Assembly: GCA_045531685.1 (NCBI GenBank)
Contig: JAZSEL010000070.1
Location: 1 to 9,626, forward strand
Length of the DNA: 9,626 nt
Direction: 5' to 3'
Source: RGIG8767 sp045531685
GTDB lineage: Bacteria > Bacillota > Clostridia > Lachnospirales > Lachnospiraceae
Below the pieces are notes generated by a model, which worked only from the letters and a program-made list of their open reading frames with translations, ran no database searches and was not told the DNA's origin. Of this stretch, positions 1 to 6,654 are shown in pieces. A program made the translations under genes and the position numbers. Position 1 is the first letter of the stretch, and every line of letters begins with the position of its first letter.

Positions 1-29
1 ACCAATACAGCTATAATAATACCAAGCAT
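1..29 (-). CDS. Start of a gene running off the left edge, possibly ribonuclease Y
   Basis: Only nine complete codons are visible, reading M-L-G-I-I-I-A-V-L, a hydrophobic start that fits an N-terminal membrane anchor. The ATG at 27-29 follows a very strong Shine-Dalgarno AAGGAGG (41-47, 11 nt spacing) and a good promoter at 132-160, so this is a real gene start. RNase Y is a membrane-anchored endoribonuclease that begins with such a segment, and in Clostridia rny often follows recA-recX. The name is therefore an inference from gene order and a short hydrophobic stretch; any other membrane or secreted protein would look the same over nine residues. No symbol is assigned. Confidence 0.45.
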
Positions 30-33
30 GTAC

Positions 34-46
34 AGGAGCACCTCCT
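34..46 (-). promoter_or_regulatory. Shine-Dalgarno held in a small hairpin
   Basis: On the minus strand AGGAG-GTG-CTCCT forms a 5-bp stem with a 3-nt loop, and the left arm is part of the Shine-Dalgarno of the gene starting at 29. If it folds, it would hide the ribosome binding site. The stem is short and its stability in vivo is not known. Confidence 0.4.
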
Positions 47-69
47 TATTTTATTTTCATTGTACCTAT

Positions 70-118
70 ATTGCCTTAAGCTAAATGCATGTAGCTTAAT
101 AACATTTCACTAAGCAAT
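70..118 (-). promoter_or_regulatory. Structured 5' leader upstream of the left-edge gene
   Basis: The untranslated leader between the promoter (132-160) and the ATG at 29 contains a perfect 8-bp stem, TTAAGCTA / TAGCTTAA (92-99 with 76-83, 8-nt loop). An outer 5-bp pairing ATTGC / GCAAT (114-118 with 70-74) encloses it. The segment GCTTA near 112-116 could instead pair with TAAGC inside the hairpin, so two mutually exclusive folds are possible. The pairings are seen directly; a regulatory role is inference, and no known riboswitch class was recognised. Confidence 0.4.
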
Positions 119-131
119 CTACAACACTTCA

Positions 132-160
132 ATTCTATACACAAAAACATGTTATGTCAA
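132..160 (-). promoter_or_regulatory. Sigma-A-type promoter for the left-edge gene
   Basis: On the minus strand a consensus -35 TTGACA (155-160) and a -10 TAGAAT (132-137) are separated by exactly 17 bp. Transcription would start near 125, giving a leader of about 95 nt before the ATG at 29. It lies in the gap after recX, so the left-edge gene can be expressed independently of the SOS-controlled recA-recX unit. Confidence 0.75.
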
Positions 161-185
161 GCAAAAGAAATAGCAAGTGTTACAA

Positions 186-226
186 AAATTGGAAAAATGA
201 GAAATAAAATTTATTACATTTTCCGA
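186..226 (-). terminator. Weak AT-rich hairpin after recX
   Basis: Just downstream of the recX stop the minus strand reads GGAAAATG, an AT-rich middle that can itself pair (AATAAA with TTTATT), and then CATTTTTCC, followed by AATTTTTG. This gives an imperfect AT-rich stem with a T-run behind it. It is the only terminator-like structure after recX, but it has almost no GC pairs and may leak or not work at all. Confidence 0.3.
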
Positions 227-227
227 A

Positions 228-851
228 TTAATACTGCTCTGTAAATTCCCCTAACACTTTACTGATAGATGTGGCAGAAAACCCTTTGTATAACAGATGG
301 CGGTACATCTTCTGTCTGGTCTTAGTGTCACTTTCCTCTGCATGATACTTTTTCTTTAACAGAACGGCCCGAATCAGTTCCTCCTCCGTACTGATATCCC
401 CCTTATCAGAGGCTTCTTCAAAGGCTTTGGTAATACACTCCTTGGCTACACCTTTCGCAAGAAGCTTTGCACTAATCTGCTGTCTGCTGCACTTGTTACC
501 ATAACAACCGATATAAGAAAGACAATAACGGTAATCATCAATGTAATGATACCCCTTTACATACTCTAAGGCTGTATCTATAACCGGTTCCGGATATTCT
601 CCCTGACGCAGTTTACGTCTCAGTTCTTCTTCTGTATAGTCCTTCTTCTGTAAGAGCATAAGACACCGCTTTTTGGCTCTCTTGGTAAGTACGGTATGAA
701 TAATCTCTTCATATACTTCAGAAGGCATCTCCTGTCCCACTTGTATATGGTATAAACGAAGTTCGCCTTTGTATAATACAAAGGCGAATTCTTCATCCAG
801 ATATATTCTGCATTTTGCTTTGGATATCTCTGAAATATTTGTAACAATCAT
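228..851 (-). CDS. recX: Regulatory protein RecX
   Basis: RecX binds RecA filaments and modulates their assembly and strand-exchange activity in the cytosol. The 207-residue product has the family's layout: a short beta-rich N-terminus (residues 1-55), then helical RecX repeats. Recognisable pieces are RAKKRCLMLLQKKDYTEEEL at about 58-77, the YHYIDDYRYCLSYI region near 101-114, and KLLAKGVAKECITKAFEE near 128-145, with a last repeat around YRHLLYKGFSATSISKVL. Its length is usual for Firmicutes RecX. The ATG (849-851) lies two bases after the recA TAA, and the Shine-Dalgarno is weak (GAG-type, inside the end of recA). Expression therefore probably depends on co-transcription and translational coupling with recA, as is common for this pair. 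Confidence 0.93.
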   Translation of the reverse strand: MIVTNISEISKAKCRIYLDEEFAFVLYKGELRLYHIQVGQEMPSEVYEEIIHTVLTKRAKKRCLMLLQKKDYTEEELRRKLRQGEYPEPVIDTALEYVKGYHYIDDYRYCLSYIGCYGNKCSRQQISAKLLAKGVAKECITKAFEEASDKGDISTEEELIRAVLLKKKYHAEESDTKTRQKMYRHLLYKGFSATSISKVLGEFTEQY

Positions 852-853
852 AA

Positions 854-1900
854 TTACTCTGCACTCTTCTTAGCTTTCTTAGGTTCATCTGCTTCCGCAA
901 CCGCATCTGCAAAACCATAATGTTCTCTTACCTTCTGTTCAATCTCAGCACATACCTCTGCATGCTCTGCCAAATATAACTTGGCATTTTCACGGCCCTG
1001 ACCAATCTTATTGCCGTTATACGCATACCATGCGCCACTCTTATTAACAAGATTTAAATCAGCAGCAAGGTCTAAAACATCTCCAATCTTAGAAATACCC
1101 TTACCAAACATAATATCAAATTCTGCTTCCTTAAATGGAGGGGCAATCTTATTCTTAACAACTTTTACTCTTGTTCTGTTACCGATTACTTCTCCTGCCT
1201 GTTTTAAGGATTCAATTCTTCTGACATCCAAACGTACGGAAGAATAGAACTTAAGAGCACGTCCACCGGTGGTGGTCTCCGGATTACCAAACATAATACC
1301 AACCTTTTCACGAAGCTGGTTAATAAAGATAACCGTACAATTTGACTTACTGATAACCGCAGTCAATTTACGGAGTGCCTGTGACATCAAACGCGCCTGC
1401 AAACCAACATGGGAATCTCCCATATCACCATCAATCTCCGCCTTCGGTACCAATGCTGCTACAGAGTCAACTACTACAATATCAATAGCACCGGAGCGCA
1501 CCATAGTCTCTGTAATCTCCAAAGCCTGCTCTCCGTTATCCGGCTGAGAAATATACAAATTATCAATATCTACACCAATATTCTTTGCATAAACAGGATC
1601 AAGGGCATGCTCTGCATCAATAAAGCCGGCAATACCGCCTCTTTTCTGTACTTCTGCAATCATATGTAATGTAACGGTAGTCTTACCACTGGACTCCGGA
1701 CCATAAATCTCAATAATACGTCCCTTAGGAATACCACCTAATCCCAATGCAATATCAAGGCTTAAAGAACCGGTTGGTATCGTCTCTACATTCATCTGAC
1801 TGCCCGGATCTCCAAGCTTCATAACGGCTCCTTTGCCATACTGTCTCTCAATCTGTGCCAATGCGGCATCCAATGCTTTCAGCTTATCTTCTCTTTCCAT
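854..1900 (-). CDS. recA: Recombinase RecA
   Basis: RecA is the DNA-dependent ATPase that forms filaments on single-stranded DNA, carries out homologous strand exchange and triggers LexA self-cleavage in the SOS response. The 348-residue protein has the Walker A motif GPESSGKT at 67-74, the Walker B region IDIVVVDSVAAL, and the signature segments INQLREKVG and NPETTTGGRALKFYSS that include the DNA-binding loop regions. A charged, lysine- and alanine-rich tail (ending KKAKKSAE) is normal. The ATG at 1898-1900 has AAGGAG six bases upstream. The gene has its own promoter with LexA-type operators at 1916-1964, and recX follows after two bases. The sequence is full length with no defect seen. Confidence 0.99.
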   Translation of the reverse strand: MEREDKLKALDAALAQIERQYGKGAVMKLGDPGSQMNVETIPTGSLSLDIALGLGGIPKGRIIEIYGPESSGKTTVTLHMIAEVQKRGGIAGFIDAEHALDPVYAKNIGVDIDNLYISQPDNGEQALEITETMVRSGAIDIVVVDSVAALVPKAEIDGDMGDSHVGLQARLMSQALRKLTAVISKSNCTVIFINQLREKVGIMFGNPETTTGGRALKFYSSVRLDVRRIESLKQAGEVIGNRTRVKVVKNKIAPPFKEAEFDIMFGKGISKIGDVLDLAADLNLVNKSGAWYAYNGNKIGQGRENAKLYLAEHAEVCAEIEQKVREHYGFADAVAEADEPKKAKKSAE

Positions 1901-1915
1901 GATAATCTCCTTTTT

Positions 1916-1929
1916 AGAACAGATGTTCT
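1916..1929 (-). promoter_or_regulatory. Second LexA-like palindrome at the recA transcription start
   Basis: AGAAC-AGAT-GTTCT is a perfect palindrome holding the GAAC-N4-GTTC core of the Gram-positive LexA box, but with A/T rather than C/G at the outermost base. It sits where transcription from the recA promoter should begin, and its centre is 25 bp from the centre of the first box. LexA binding here is inferred from the core match only. Confidence 0.6.
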
Positions 1930-1935
1930 GTGATT

Positions 1936-1964
1936 AGAATAAAACATATGTTCGTTTTTGTCAA
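1936..1964 (-). promoter_or_regulatory. recA promoter
   Basis: On the minus strand -35 TTGACA (1959-1964) and -10 TATTCT (1936-1941) are separated by 17 bp. A/T-rich tracts (1965-1992, with runs of A on the transcribed-direction strand) lie directly upstream and resemble an UP element. The start point would be near 1929, giving a leader of about 30 nt. The spacer is occupied by a LexA box. Confidence 0.85.
1941..1954 (-). promoter_or_regulatory. LexA (SOS) box in the recA promoter
   Basis: On the minus strand CGAACATATGTTTT closely matches the Bacillus/Clostridia LexA operator CGAAC-N4-GTTCG, with CGAAC and GTT intact and the last two bases changed. It lies between the -35 and -10 boxes of the recA promoter, so bound LexA would block RNA polymerase. 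This predicts DNA-damage induction of recA-recX. Confidence 0.88.
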
Positions 1965-1996
1965 CCATTATTTTTTCTACCTTATTTTTTTGCTAT

Positions 1997-2015
1997 CGGA
2001 CCTGTAATCGGTCCG
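1997..2015. other. GC-rich hairpin upstream of the recA promoter
   Basis: CGGACC and GGTCCG form a 6-bp perfect stem around a 7-nt loop, in an otherwise AT-rich gap. A T-run precedes it on the plus strand but none follows on either strand, so it does not look like an intrinsic terminator. Together with the sites listed at 1916-1964 and 2171-2211 it accounts for what is visible in the 317-bp gap between recA and the upstream gene; the rest (about 2043-2170) shows nothing convincing. Confidence 0.3.
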
Positions 2016-2170
2016 TTCCCGGCCTCGGATATCTTCATTATACACTTTTCATGTCCAATAAATGTCTCTTTGTGTCTATGATTTTATACAGATTTACAAA
2101 AATGATTGTAGCATACTTTGAAATATATCAAAAGACAGGTATTCTATTTTTGTCTATTATTACCAGAACC

Positions 2171-2211
2171 AATAAGTGCTGCCAAATTATACGAACTTGG
2201 CAGCACTTATT
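2171..2211 (-). terminator. Strong stem-loop closing the yicC-to-DUF3298 gene block
   Basis: AATAAGTGCTGCCAA and its exact complement (2171-2185 and 2197-2211) form a perfect 15-bp stem with an 11-nt loop, beginning seven bases after the stop codon of the membrane-protein gene. The base of the stem is A/T, so the U-tract overlaps the paired region (TTATT on the minus strand, TTATTTTT on the plus strand). It is the obvious transcription end of the upstream operon, and the plus-strand orientation would also work, though no plus-strand gene lies there. Confidence 0.8.
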
Positions 2212-2217
2212 TTTCAT

Positions 2218-3258
2218 CTATATGGTTTGTAAAAATTTCTCATATTCTTTGAAAGTAGCAGTAATCCAACCAGTCGGGTAATTATATCCTATTTCCAATC
2301 CCACCGGCGAATAATAGAGTATCAACGATTCCTCATCTGCCAGCAATTCCATTATTTCTTCATCAGAGTACCGAGATACCCCTGTACTTACTCCATTCTG
2401 ATAATCACTCTGCTCCCGAAAGGCTTCTGCCAATTCTTCCGATACCTCTATAATATCGGTATTGTATAAAAGGGAACCGGTTACCAAATCAAAATTCATA
2501 CAGTACAAATTGTAATACTGTTCGTCTTCATAAATAAATCTCTCATCCACAACAACGGACAGTTTTTCTTCGTCCATATATGTAATATATGAAGTTACAT
2601 TCAACCAAAGGTTGGTTGCCGATATGGAGTCAAAATAAGTAGCATAATACATTGCCCCATCTTCCAGATATCCGTTAATCTCATCAATTGCAGGAATATC
2701 ACCGCTTACCCGGGCGTATTGGATAGAAATTTCTACAATATCTTCATAATCCGTGGTCGTATACTCTTCCCATTCTATGGAATAGGATAAATCCTCCCTG
2801 ACCGCATTCGCCAATTTCAGATAATATTCATCCTCAGGTCTTGGTATGTATTTTCCATCCTCATAGTAGAAATCATCCGGCTGTATCTCATCCGGTAGTA
2901 TTTCATCCGGGAAAGGCACCGGAACATCCTCCGGCCATTCTACAATTCCATTATTGTCCGGAACATCTGCCTCTGCCTCGGTTCTTGAATTCCATTCTTC
3001 TTTTACTTCATCCCAGAATTCACTTACCACTCTTGTACTCTCATCCCAAGCTGTGGTTGCTTCCCCCATGGCCGCCTCTACTAACTTAGACACTGCAAAA
3101 ATCACTCCTGCAATCAACAGCAATAATAAAATTCCTATCAATGCAATGGTGATCCCATTATTCTTTTTCTGTTTTCTGTCCGGCTCATAAAAAGGTGAAA
3201 ACGGGGAACTCCCTGTACTATTTTCCGTCACCTGTATTTCTTCCCTTACCTCTTCCAT
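2218..3258 (-). CDS. Single-pass membrane protein with a DUF3298-like extracellular domain
   Basis: Function unknown. The 346-residue product has a cytosolic N-terminus of about 34 residues ending in a basic patch (RKQKKNN), one membrane helix at about 35-57, and a large outside part. The latter contains an amphipathic stretch (60-92), an acidic, proline-rich linker (95-140, with repeated PDE motifs) and a C-terminal domain at about 150-346. The blocks SYITYMDEEKLSVVVDERF, YCMNFDLVTGSLL and LILYYSPVGLEIGYNY resemble the DUF3298 fold found in RsiV- and PdaC-type proteins. That match is by eye. It lacks an obvious anti-sigma segment or sigma factor neighbour, so a RsiV role is not supported. 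The ATG has GGAG seven bases upstream. It is the last gene of the block, 31 bp after pncC, and is followed at once by a strong terminator. Confidence 0.85.
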   Translation of the reverse strand: MEEVREEIQVTENSTGSSPFSPFYEPDRKQKKNNGITIALIGILLLLLIAGVIFAVSKLVEAAMGEATTAWDESTRVVSEFWDEVKEEWNSRTEAEADVPDNNGIVEWPEDVPVPFPDEILPDEIQPDDFYYEDGKYIPRPEDEYYLKLANAVREDLSYSIEWEEYTTTDYEDIVEISIQYARVSGDIPAIDEINGYLEDGAMYYATYFDSISATNLWLNVTSYITYMDEEKLSVVVDERFIYEDEQYYNLYCMNFDLVTGSLLYNTDIIEVSEELAEAFREQSDYQNGVSTGVSRYSDEEIMELLADEESLILYYSPVGLEIGYNYPTGWITATFKEYEKFLQTI

Positions 3259-3289
3259 AATCTATCTCCGCTTACACAATTATTTCAAT

Positions 3290-3787
3290 TTATCCAAAAA
3301 GTTCTTCCTCTAACATCCGCAATGCAGCCTTCACGGCTGACTCCCGGACTTGTTGCCTATCTCCCTCAAACAGATGCTTCTTTACTGTAATGGCGTCGTT
3401 GTTTCCGCAAGCGATATAAACCAATCCCACCGGCTTTTCTTCCGTTCCGCCACCGGGTCCTGCAATCCCTGTGGTTGCCACTGCCATATCTGCCTCAGCC
3501 GCTTTTATGGCACCCAGAACCATTTCCCTTGCCGTCTGTTCGCTGACTGCACCAAACTCTCTAAGAGTCTCTTCCTTTACTCCGAGAAGATTTTGTTTTG
3601 CTTCATTAACATAAGTTACAAATCCGGCTTTGTAGACCTCGGAAACTCCTGCCACATCAATAATTCTTGAGGAAAGCATGCCTCCTGTACAGGATTCGGC
3701 AACTGCCATAGTCAGTTTTTTTTCACGCATAATAGCAACAATACGCTCTTCCAAACGCGCTTCTTCTCTGTTTACACCCGTATCCAT
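3290..3787 (-). CDS. pncC: Nicotinamide-nucleotide amidohydrolase, CinA C-terminal domain type
   Basis: This family hydrolyses nicotinamide mononucleotide to nicotinate mononucleotide and ammonia in NAD recycling. The 165-residue protein is the stand-alone C-terminal domain, as in E. coli PncC; the N-terminal MoaB-like domain of full-length CinA (usually over 400 residues) is absent. Family motifs are MAVAESCTGG at 27-36, which carries the likely catalytic serine (S32), FVTYVNEAKQNLLGV near 56-70, and ATTGIAGPGGG at 104-114. The ATG directly follows the pgsA TAG with no gap, and a GGGAG element lies 11 bases upstream inside pgsA. Translational coupling is therefore likely. In Firmicutes the cinA-recA neighbourhood is conserved, and here one gene and a terminator separate them. 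The enzyme activity is inferred from family. Confidence 0.93.
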   Translation of the reverse strand: MDTGVNREEARLEERIVAIMREKKLTMAVAESCTGGMLSSRIIDVAGVSEVYKAGFVTYVNEAKQNLLGVKEETLREFGAVSEQTAREMVLGAIKAAEADMAVATTGIAGPGGGTEEKPVGLVYIACGNNDAITVKKHLFEGDRQQVRESAVKAALRMLEEELFG

Positions 3788-4324
3788 CTATTTCTGTTCT
3801 CCCATTACATGCCAGTTCTTTTTCAAATAATCAATCAATGATACCACTGTAAGAACCAAAGCAATCCACATAACCGCCTGTGTTATCACATGTAAAACCG
3901 CAATATCCGCAATCATCAGGATAATCATTACCATCTGGAAAACCGTCTTAAATTTGCCCCAATAGCTTGCTGCAATTACCACACCATTATCGGATGCAAT
4001 CAGACGGAATCCGCTGATAATAAACTCACGGCTGATAATAATGATTACCACCCATGAAGGAATCTTTCCCATTTCAACCAGACAAATCATGGCCGCACAT
4101 ACTAAAAGCTTATCCGCCAGCGGGTCCATAAATTTACCGAAATTAGTAACCAGATTATATTTTCTGGCAATTTTTCCATCTAATAAATCTGTCAGGCTGG
4201 CAATTACAAAGAGGGCCAGCGCAATCCACTTACTCATATCCCCTGCTGTATTTGTCAACATAAAAAACACAAAAGGAACAATCATAATCATACGTAACAC
4301 TGTTAATTTATTTGGCAAATTCAT
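3788..4324 (-). CDS. pgsA: CDP-diacylglycerol--glycerol-3-phosphate 3-phosphatidyltransferase
   Basis: The enzyme transfers the phosphatidyl group from CDP-diacylglycerol to glycerol 3-phosphate, the committed step to phosphatidylglycerol, in the cytoplasmic membrane. The 178-residue protein has several hydrophobic helices and the complete CDP-alcohol phosphotransferase signature: D46, D49-G50, A53-R54, G63, D67 and D71, the residues that bind metal and the CDP group. The N-terminus MNLPNKLTVLRM is typical of PgsA. The start ATG overlaps the rimO stop by four bases (ATGA), with AGGAG seven bases upstream inside rimO, so the two are probably translationally coupled. Length is normal and no defect is seen. 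Confidence 0.96.
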   Translation of the reverse strand: MNLPNKLTVLRMIMIVPFVFFMLTNTAGDMSKWIALALFVIASLTDLLDGKIARKYNLVTNFGKFMDPLADKLLVCAAMICLVEMGKIPSWVVIIIISREFIISGFRLIASDNGVVIAASYWGKFKTVFQMVMIILMIADIAVLHVITQAVMWIALVLTVVSLIDYLKKNWHVMGEQK

Positions 4325-5643
4325 ACTTCTTCTCCTATCAAATCATATTCACGGGAATCGGTCACCTTAACTTTTACCACATCTCCCGTAACAAGTTCTC
4401 TATTTGCACTAACAAAAATCACGCCATCTACGTTTGGAGCGTCCTTATAGGTTCTTCCCACAAACACACCATCCTCCGGAAGCTTTCCTTCTATCAGAAC
4501 ATCCACTGTCTTTCCAATGGTTTCTGCCGCTTTTTCAAATGCGATTGTCTGCTGTAACTTCATAATTTTGTTACGACGCATATTTTTTACAAAAGAAGGA
4601 ATCTGCTGTTTCATCTTTGCAGCGCCCGTTCCCTCCTCCGGTGAATAAGGAAAAACTCCCAGTCTGTCAAAGCGCATTTCTTTTACAAAATCCATTAACA
4701 CGGCAAAATCCTTCCGGGTTTCTCCCGGAAATCCGGTAATTAAGGTAGTCCGTAAACAAATCTCCGGAATCTCCCTTCGCAAGGTTGTTACTATGGTACG
4801 CAATTCTTCACAATTGGTTCTTCTTCCCATGCGCTTCAATACATTGTCCGAAGCATGTTGGATTGGCATATCCAGATATTTACAAATTTTAGGTTCCTTC
4901 TTAATTACCTGAATCAACTCCGGTGTGATTTCTTCCGGATAGCAATATAAAACACGAATGAATTGTAAGCCTTCAATAGCAGCCAATTTTGTAAGAAGCT
5001 CCGGAAGACATTTTTTACCGTATAAATCCTTACCGTAAACCGTTGTTTCCTGTGCTACTAAAATCAGTTCTTTCACGCCGTCTTCCGCCAGCTTTTCTGC
5101 TTCTTTTAACAGCACCTCCATCGGTACGGAGCGGAAATTACCTCTTATTTTAGGAATAATACAATAAGTACAATGTTTATCGCAACCCTCTGCGATTTTT
5201 AAATAGGCATAATGACCGCCTGTTGTAACCATTCTTTTATGTCCATGCACAGGAACTGCCTGAATATCCGTAAAATAATTCTGCCCTTTTCCTTCCATGA
5301 CTTCATCAATGGCATCCGCAATTTTGTCAAAAGAATTGGTTCCCAAAATAGCATCCACCTGCGGTATCTCACTCTGGATTTCTTCCCGGTATCTCTCGCC
5401 CAGACAACCGGTTACCAAAAGCACCTGAAGCTTACCTGTCTTTTTCAATTCTGCCATCTGCAAAATGGTATCAATGCTTTCCTGCTTGGCATCCAATATA
5501 AAGCAGCATGTGTTAACTACTACCACATCTGCGTCTCTTTCATCATCAATAATGGTATGACCCCTGTCTGCCAAAATCCCAATCATCATCTCGGAATCTA
5601 CCAGGTTTTTGTCACATCCCAATGAAACAAAAAATATTTTCAT
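4321..5643 (-). CDS. rimO: Ribosomal protein S12 methylthiotransferase RimO
   Basis: RimO is a radical-SAM enzyme that adds a methylthio group to a conserved aspartate of ribosomal protein S12. The 440-residue protein has the N-terminal methylthiotransferase domain with cluster cysteines C10, C46 and C80, the radical-SAM motif CxxxCxxC at C154, C158 and C161, and a C-terminal TRAM domain from about 375. The start VSLGCDKNLVDSEMM is the RimO version; MiaB, the tRNA relative, has a different signature here. The ATG has AAGGAG only four bases upstream, a rather short spacing. It lies 93 bp after rpoZ with a weak hairpin between, and overlaps pgsA by four bases. Confidence 0.96.
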   Translation of the reverse strand: MKIFFVSLGCDKNLVDSEMMIGILADRGHTIIDDERDADVVVVNTCCFILDAKQESIDTILQMAELKKTGKLQVLLVTGCLGERYREEIQSEIPQVDAILGTNSFDKIADAIDEVMEGKGQNYFTDIQAVPVHGHKRMVTTGGHYAYLKIAEGCDKHCTYCIIPKIRGNFRSVPMEVLLKEAEKLAEDGVKELILVAQETTVYGKDLYGKKCLPELLTKLAAIEGLQFIRVLYCYPEEITPELIQVIKKEPKICKYLDMPIQHASDNVLKRMGRRTNCEELRTIVTTLRREIPEICLRTTLITGFPGETRKDFAVLMDFVKEMRFDRLGVFPYSPEEGTGAAKMKQQIPSFVKNMRRNKIMKLQQTIAFEKAAETIGKTVDVLIEGKLPEDGVFVGRTYKDAPNVDGVIFVSANRELVTGDVVKVKVTDSREYDLIGEEV

Positions 5644-5662
5644 AAAACTCCTTCATTATTAC

Positions 5663-5677
5663 CGCTCATGCAGAGCG
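5663..5677 (-). other. Small hairpin ahead of the rimO ribosome binding site
   Basis: CGCTC and GAGCG form a 5-bp stem with a 5-nt loop, about 12 bases before the rimO AAGGAG. It is short and could be chance, but it is the second hairpin in a 93-bp gap. Confidence 0.25.
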
Positions 5678-5702
5678 CCCTATATAGGTCCTGCTATAAA
5701 GT

Positions 5703-5731
5703 AAGGGGCTGCCTGTAATGCCAGCCCCCTT
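5703..5731 (-). terminator. Hairpin between rpoZ and rimO
   Basis: On the minus strand AAGGGGGCTG and CAGCCCCTT pair as a 9-bp stem with one bulged G and a loop of about 10 nt, starting a few bases after the rpoZ stop. The run behind it is ACTTTATAG, a poor U-tract, so it would at best terminate partially. It may instead set a lower level of rimO-pgsA expression or mark a 3' end after rpoZ. Confidence 0.5.
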
Positions 5732-5736
5732 GAATC

Positions 5737-5976
5737 CTATTCTTCGTCTTCGTCAGATAAAATCTTAATCTGTGCTTCGTTTAACTCTTCTACTGCGATG
5801 GATAATGGCTTTTTACCATTGCCGTTTACCATTGGTTCGTCACCGGAAATAATCTGTCTGGCACGTTTTGCTGTTGCCATAACGATGGAATAACGGCTGT
5901 TAACAACCTTTGATTCTCCCGGTTCTACCTCGCTGTTTACTACTTTCATTAAATCTGAATACGATGGATGTAACAT
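5737..5976 (-). CDS. rpoZ: DNA-directed RNA polymerase subunit omega
   Basis: Omega is the small RNA polymerase subunit that helps fold and hold the beta-prime subunit. The 79-residue product has the conserved N-terminal MLHPSYSDLM, the segment VNSRYSIVMATAKRARQI at about 25-42, and the KPLSIAVEEL block near 55-64. An acidic tail (DEDEE) is typical. Its ATG shares one base with the gmk stop (TAATG), and AAAGGAG lies seven bases upstream within the gmk coding end, so translation is probably coupled to gmk. The gmk-rpoZ pair is widely conserved in bacteria. Confidence 0.96.
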   Translation of the reverse strand: MLHPSYSDLMKVVNSEVEPGESKVVNSRYSIVMATAKRARQIISGDEPMVNGNGKKPLSIAVEELNEAQIKILSDEDEE

Positions 5977-6611
5977 TATTTTTCTCCTTTCGATAAATCC
6001 TTCAATTCCTGTTGAATATTTTTAATAAACTCCTCATTACGTAACGCAGAAGCTTTCGCGCTCTGAATAATGGAATGGGTCTCCTTTACACAAGTGTCCA
6101 AATCATCATTCACAATAATATATTCATATGCGCCAATGCCCTTTGACTCTTCGATTGCTCTTGCCATCCGGTCATTAATCACTTCTTCTGTTTCCGTTCC
6201 TCTGCCTGTCAGTCGTTCTTTAAGTACTTCTGCACTCTTGGTAGTCACAAATAGAAGTAGGGTCTCCGGAAAACGCTCTTTAATCTTAAGTGCTCCCTGA
6301 ATCTCAATCTCCAGAATCACATCCTTACCCTTTGAAAGTTGCTCTTCCACATAGGCCCTTGGTGTTCCGTAGTAATTCCCCACATACTGGGCATACTCAA
6401 CCAATTCTTCCTTTGCAATATGCTCTTCAAATACTTCTTTGTCAACAAAGAAATATTCTCTTCCATGTTCTTCACCCGGACGCGGATTTCTCGTTGTCAT
6501 GGAAATGGAGAGTGCATAATTATCATAATTTTCTATCAGTTTCTTAACAATGGTACCTTTTCCGGCTCCTGAAAAACCGGACAACACGATCAGTACACCT
6601 TTTTTGTTCAT
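5976..6611 (-). CDS. gmk: Guanylate kinase
   Basis: Gmk phosphorylates GMP to GDP with ATP, an essential step of guanine nucleotide supply. With the start at 6609-6611 the protein is 211 residues, normal for the family. It begins MNKKGVLIVLSG and carries the P-loop GFSGAGKGT at about 11-19, then the GMP-binding region SISMTTRNPRPGEEHGREYFFV (35-57), the EIEIQGALKIK lid-side segment and the LTGRGTETEEVINDR region. An in-frame ATG at 6680 would add 23 residues that overlap the end of yicC, do not resemble the family and lack a good ribosome binding site. The chosen ATG has AAAGGTGA seven bases upstream. It lies 43 bp after yicC. Confidence 0.97.
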   Translation of the reverse strand: MNKKGVLIVLSGFSGAGKGTIVKKLIENYDNYALSISMTTRNPRPGEEHGREYFFVDKEVFEEHIAKEELVEYAQYVGNYYGTPRAYVEEQLSKGKDVILEIEIQGALKIKERFPETLLLFVTTKSAEVLKERLTGRGTETEEVINDRMARAIEESKGIGAYEYIIVNDDLDTCVKETHSIIQSAKASALRNEEFIKNIQQELKDLSKGEK

Positions 6612-6618
6612 ATAAGAA

Positions 6619-6626
6619 TCACCTTT
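6619..6626 (-). promoter_or_regulatory. gmk ribosome binding site deciding the start codon
   Basis: On the minus strand AAAGGTGA ends seven bases before the ATG at 6609-6611. It supports that start over the upstream in-frame ATG at 6678-6680. Confidence 0.75.
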
Positions 6627-6654
6627 TCTCGCATTGTCTTTTGGCTTACACGCA

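Noticed and set aside
2037..2042. TATAAT on the minus strand as a second recA promoter
   Set aside because: No acceptable -35 box lies 16-18 bp upstream, and the SOS-controlled promoter nearer to recA is much better.
1958..2281. 107-codon plus-strand reading frame between recA and the membrane-protein gene
   Set aside because: It passes through the recA promoter, the GC-rich hairpin and the terminator stem and lacks a ribosome binding site, so it is not a credible gene.
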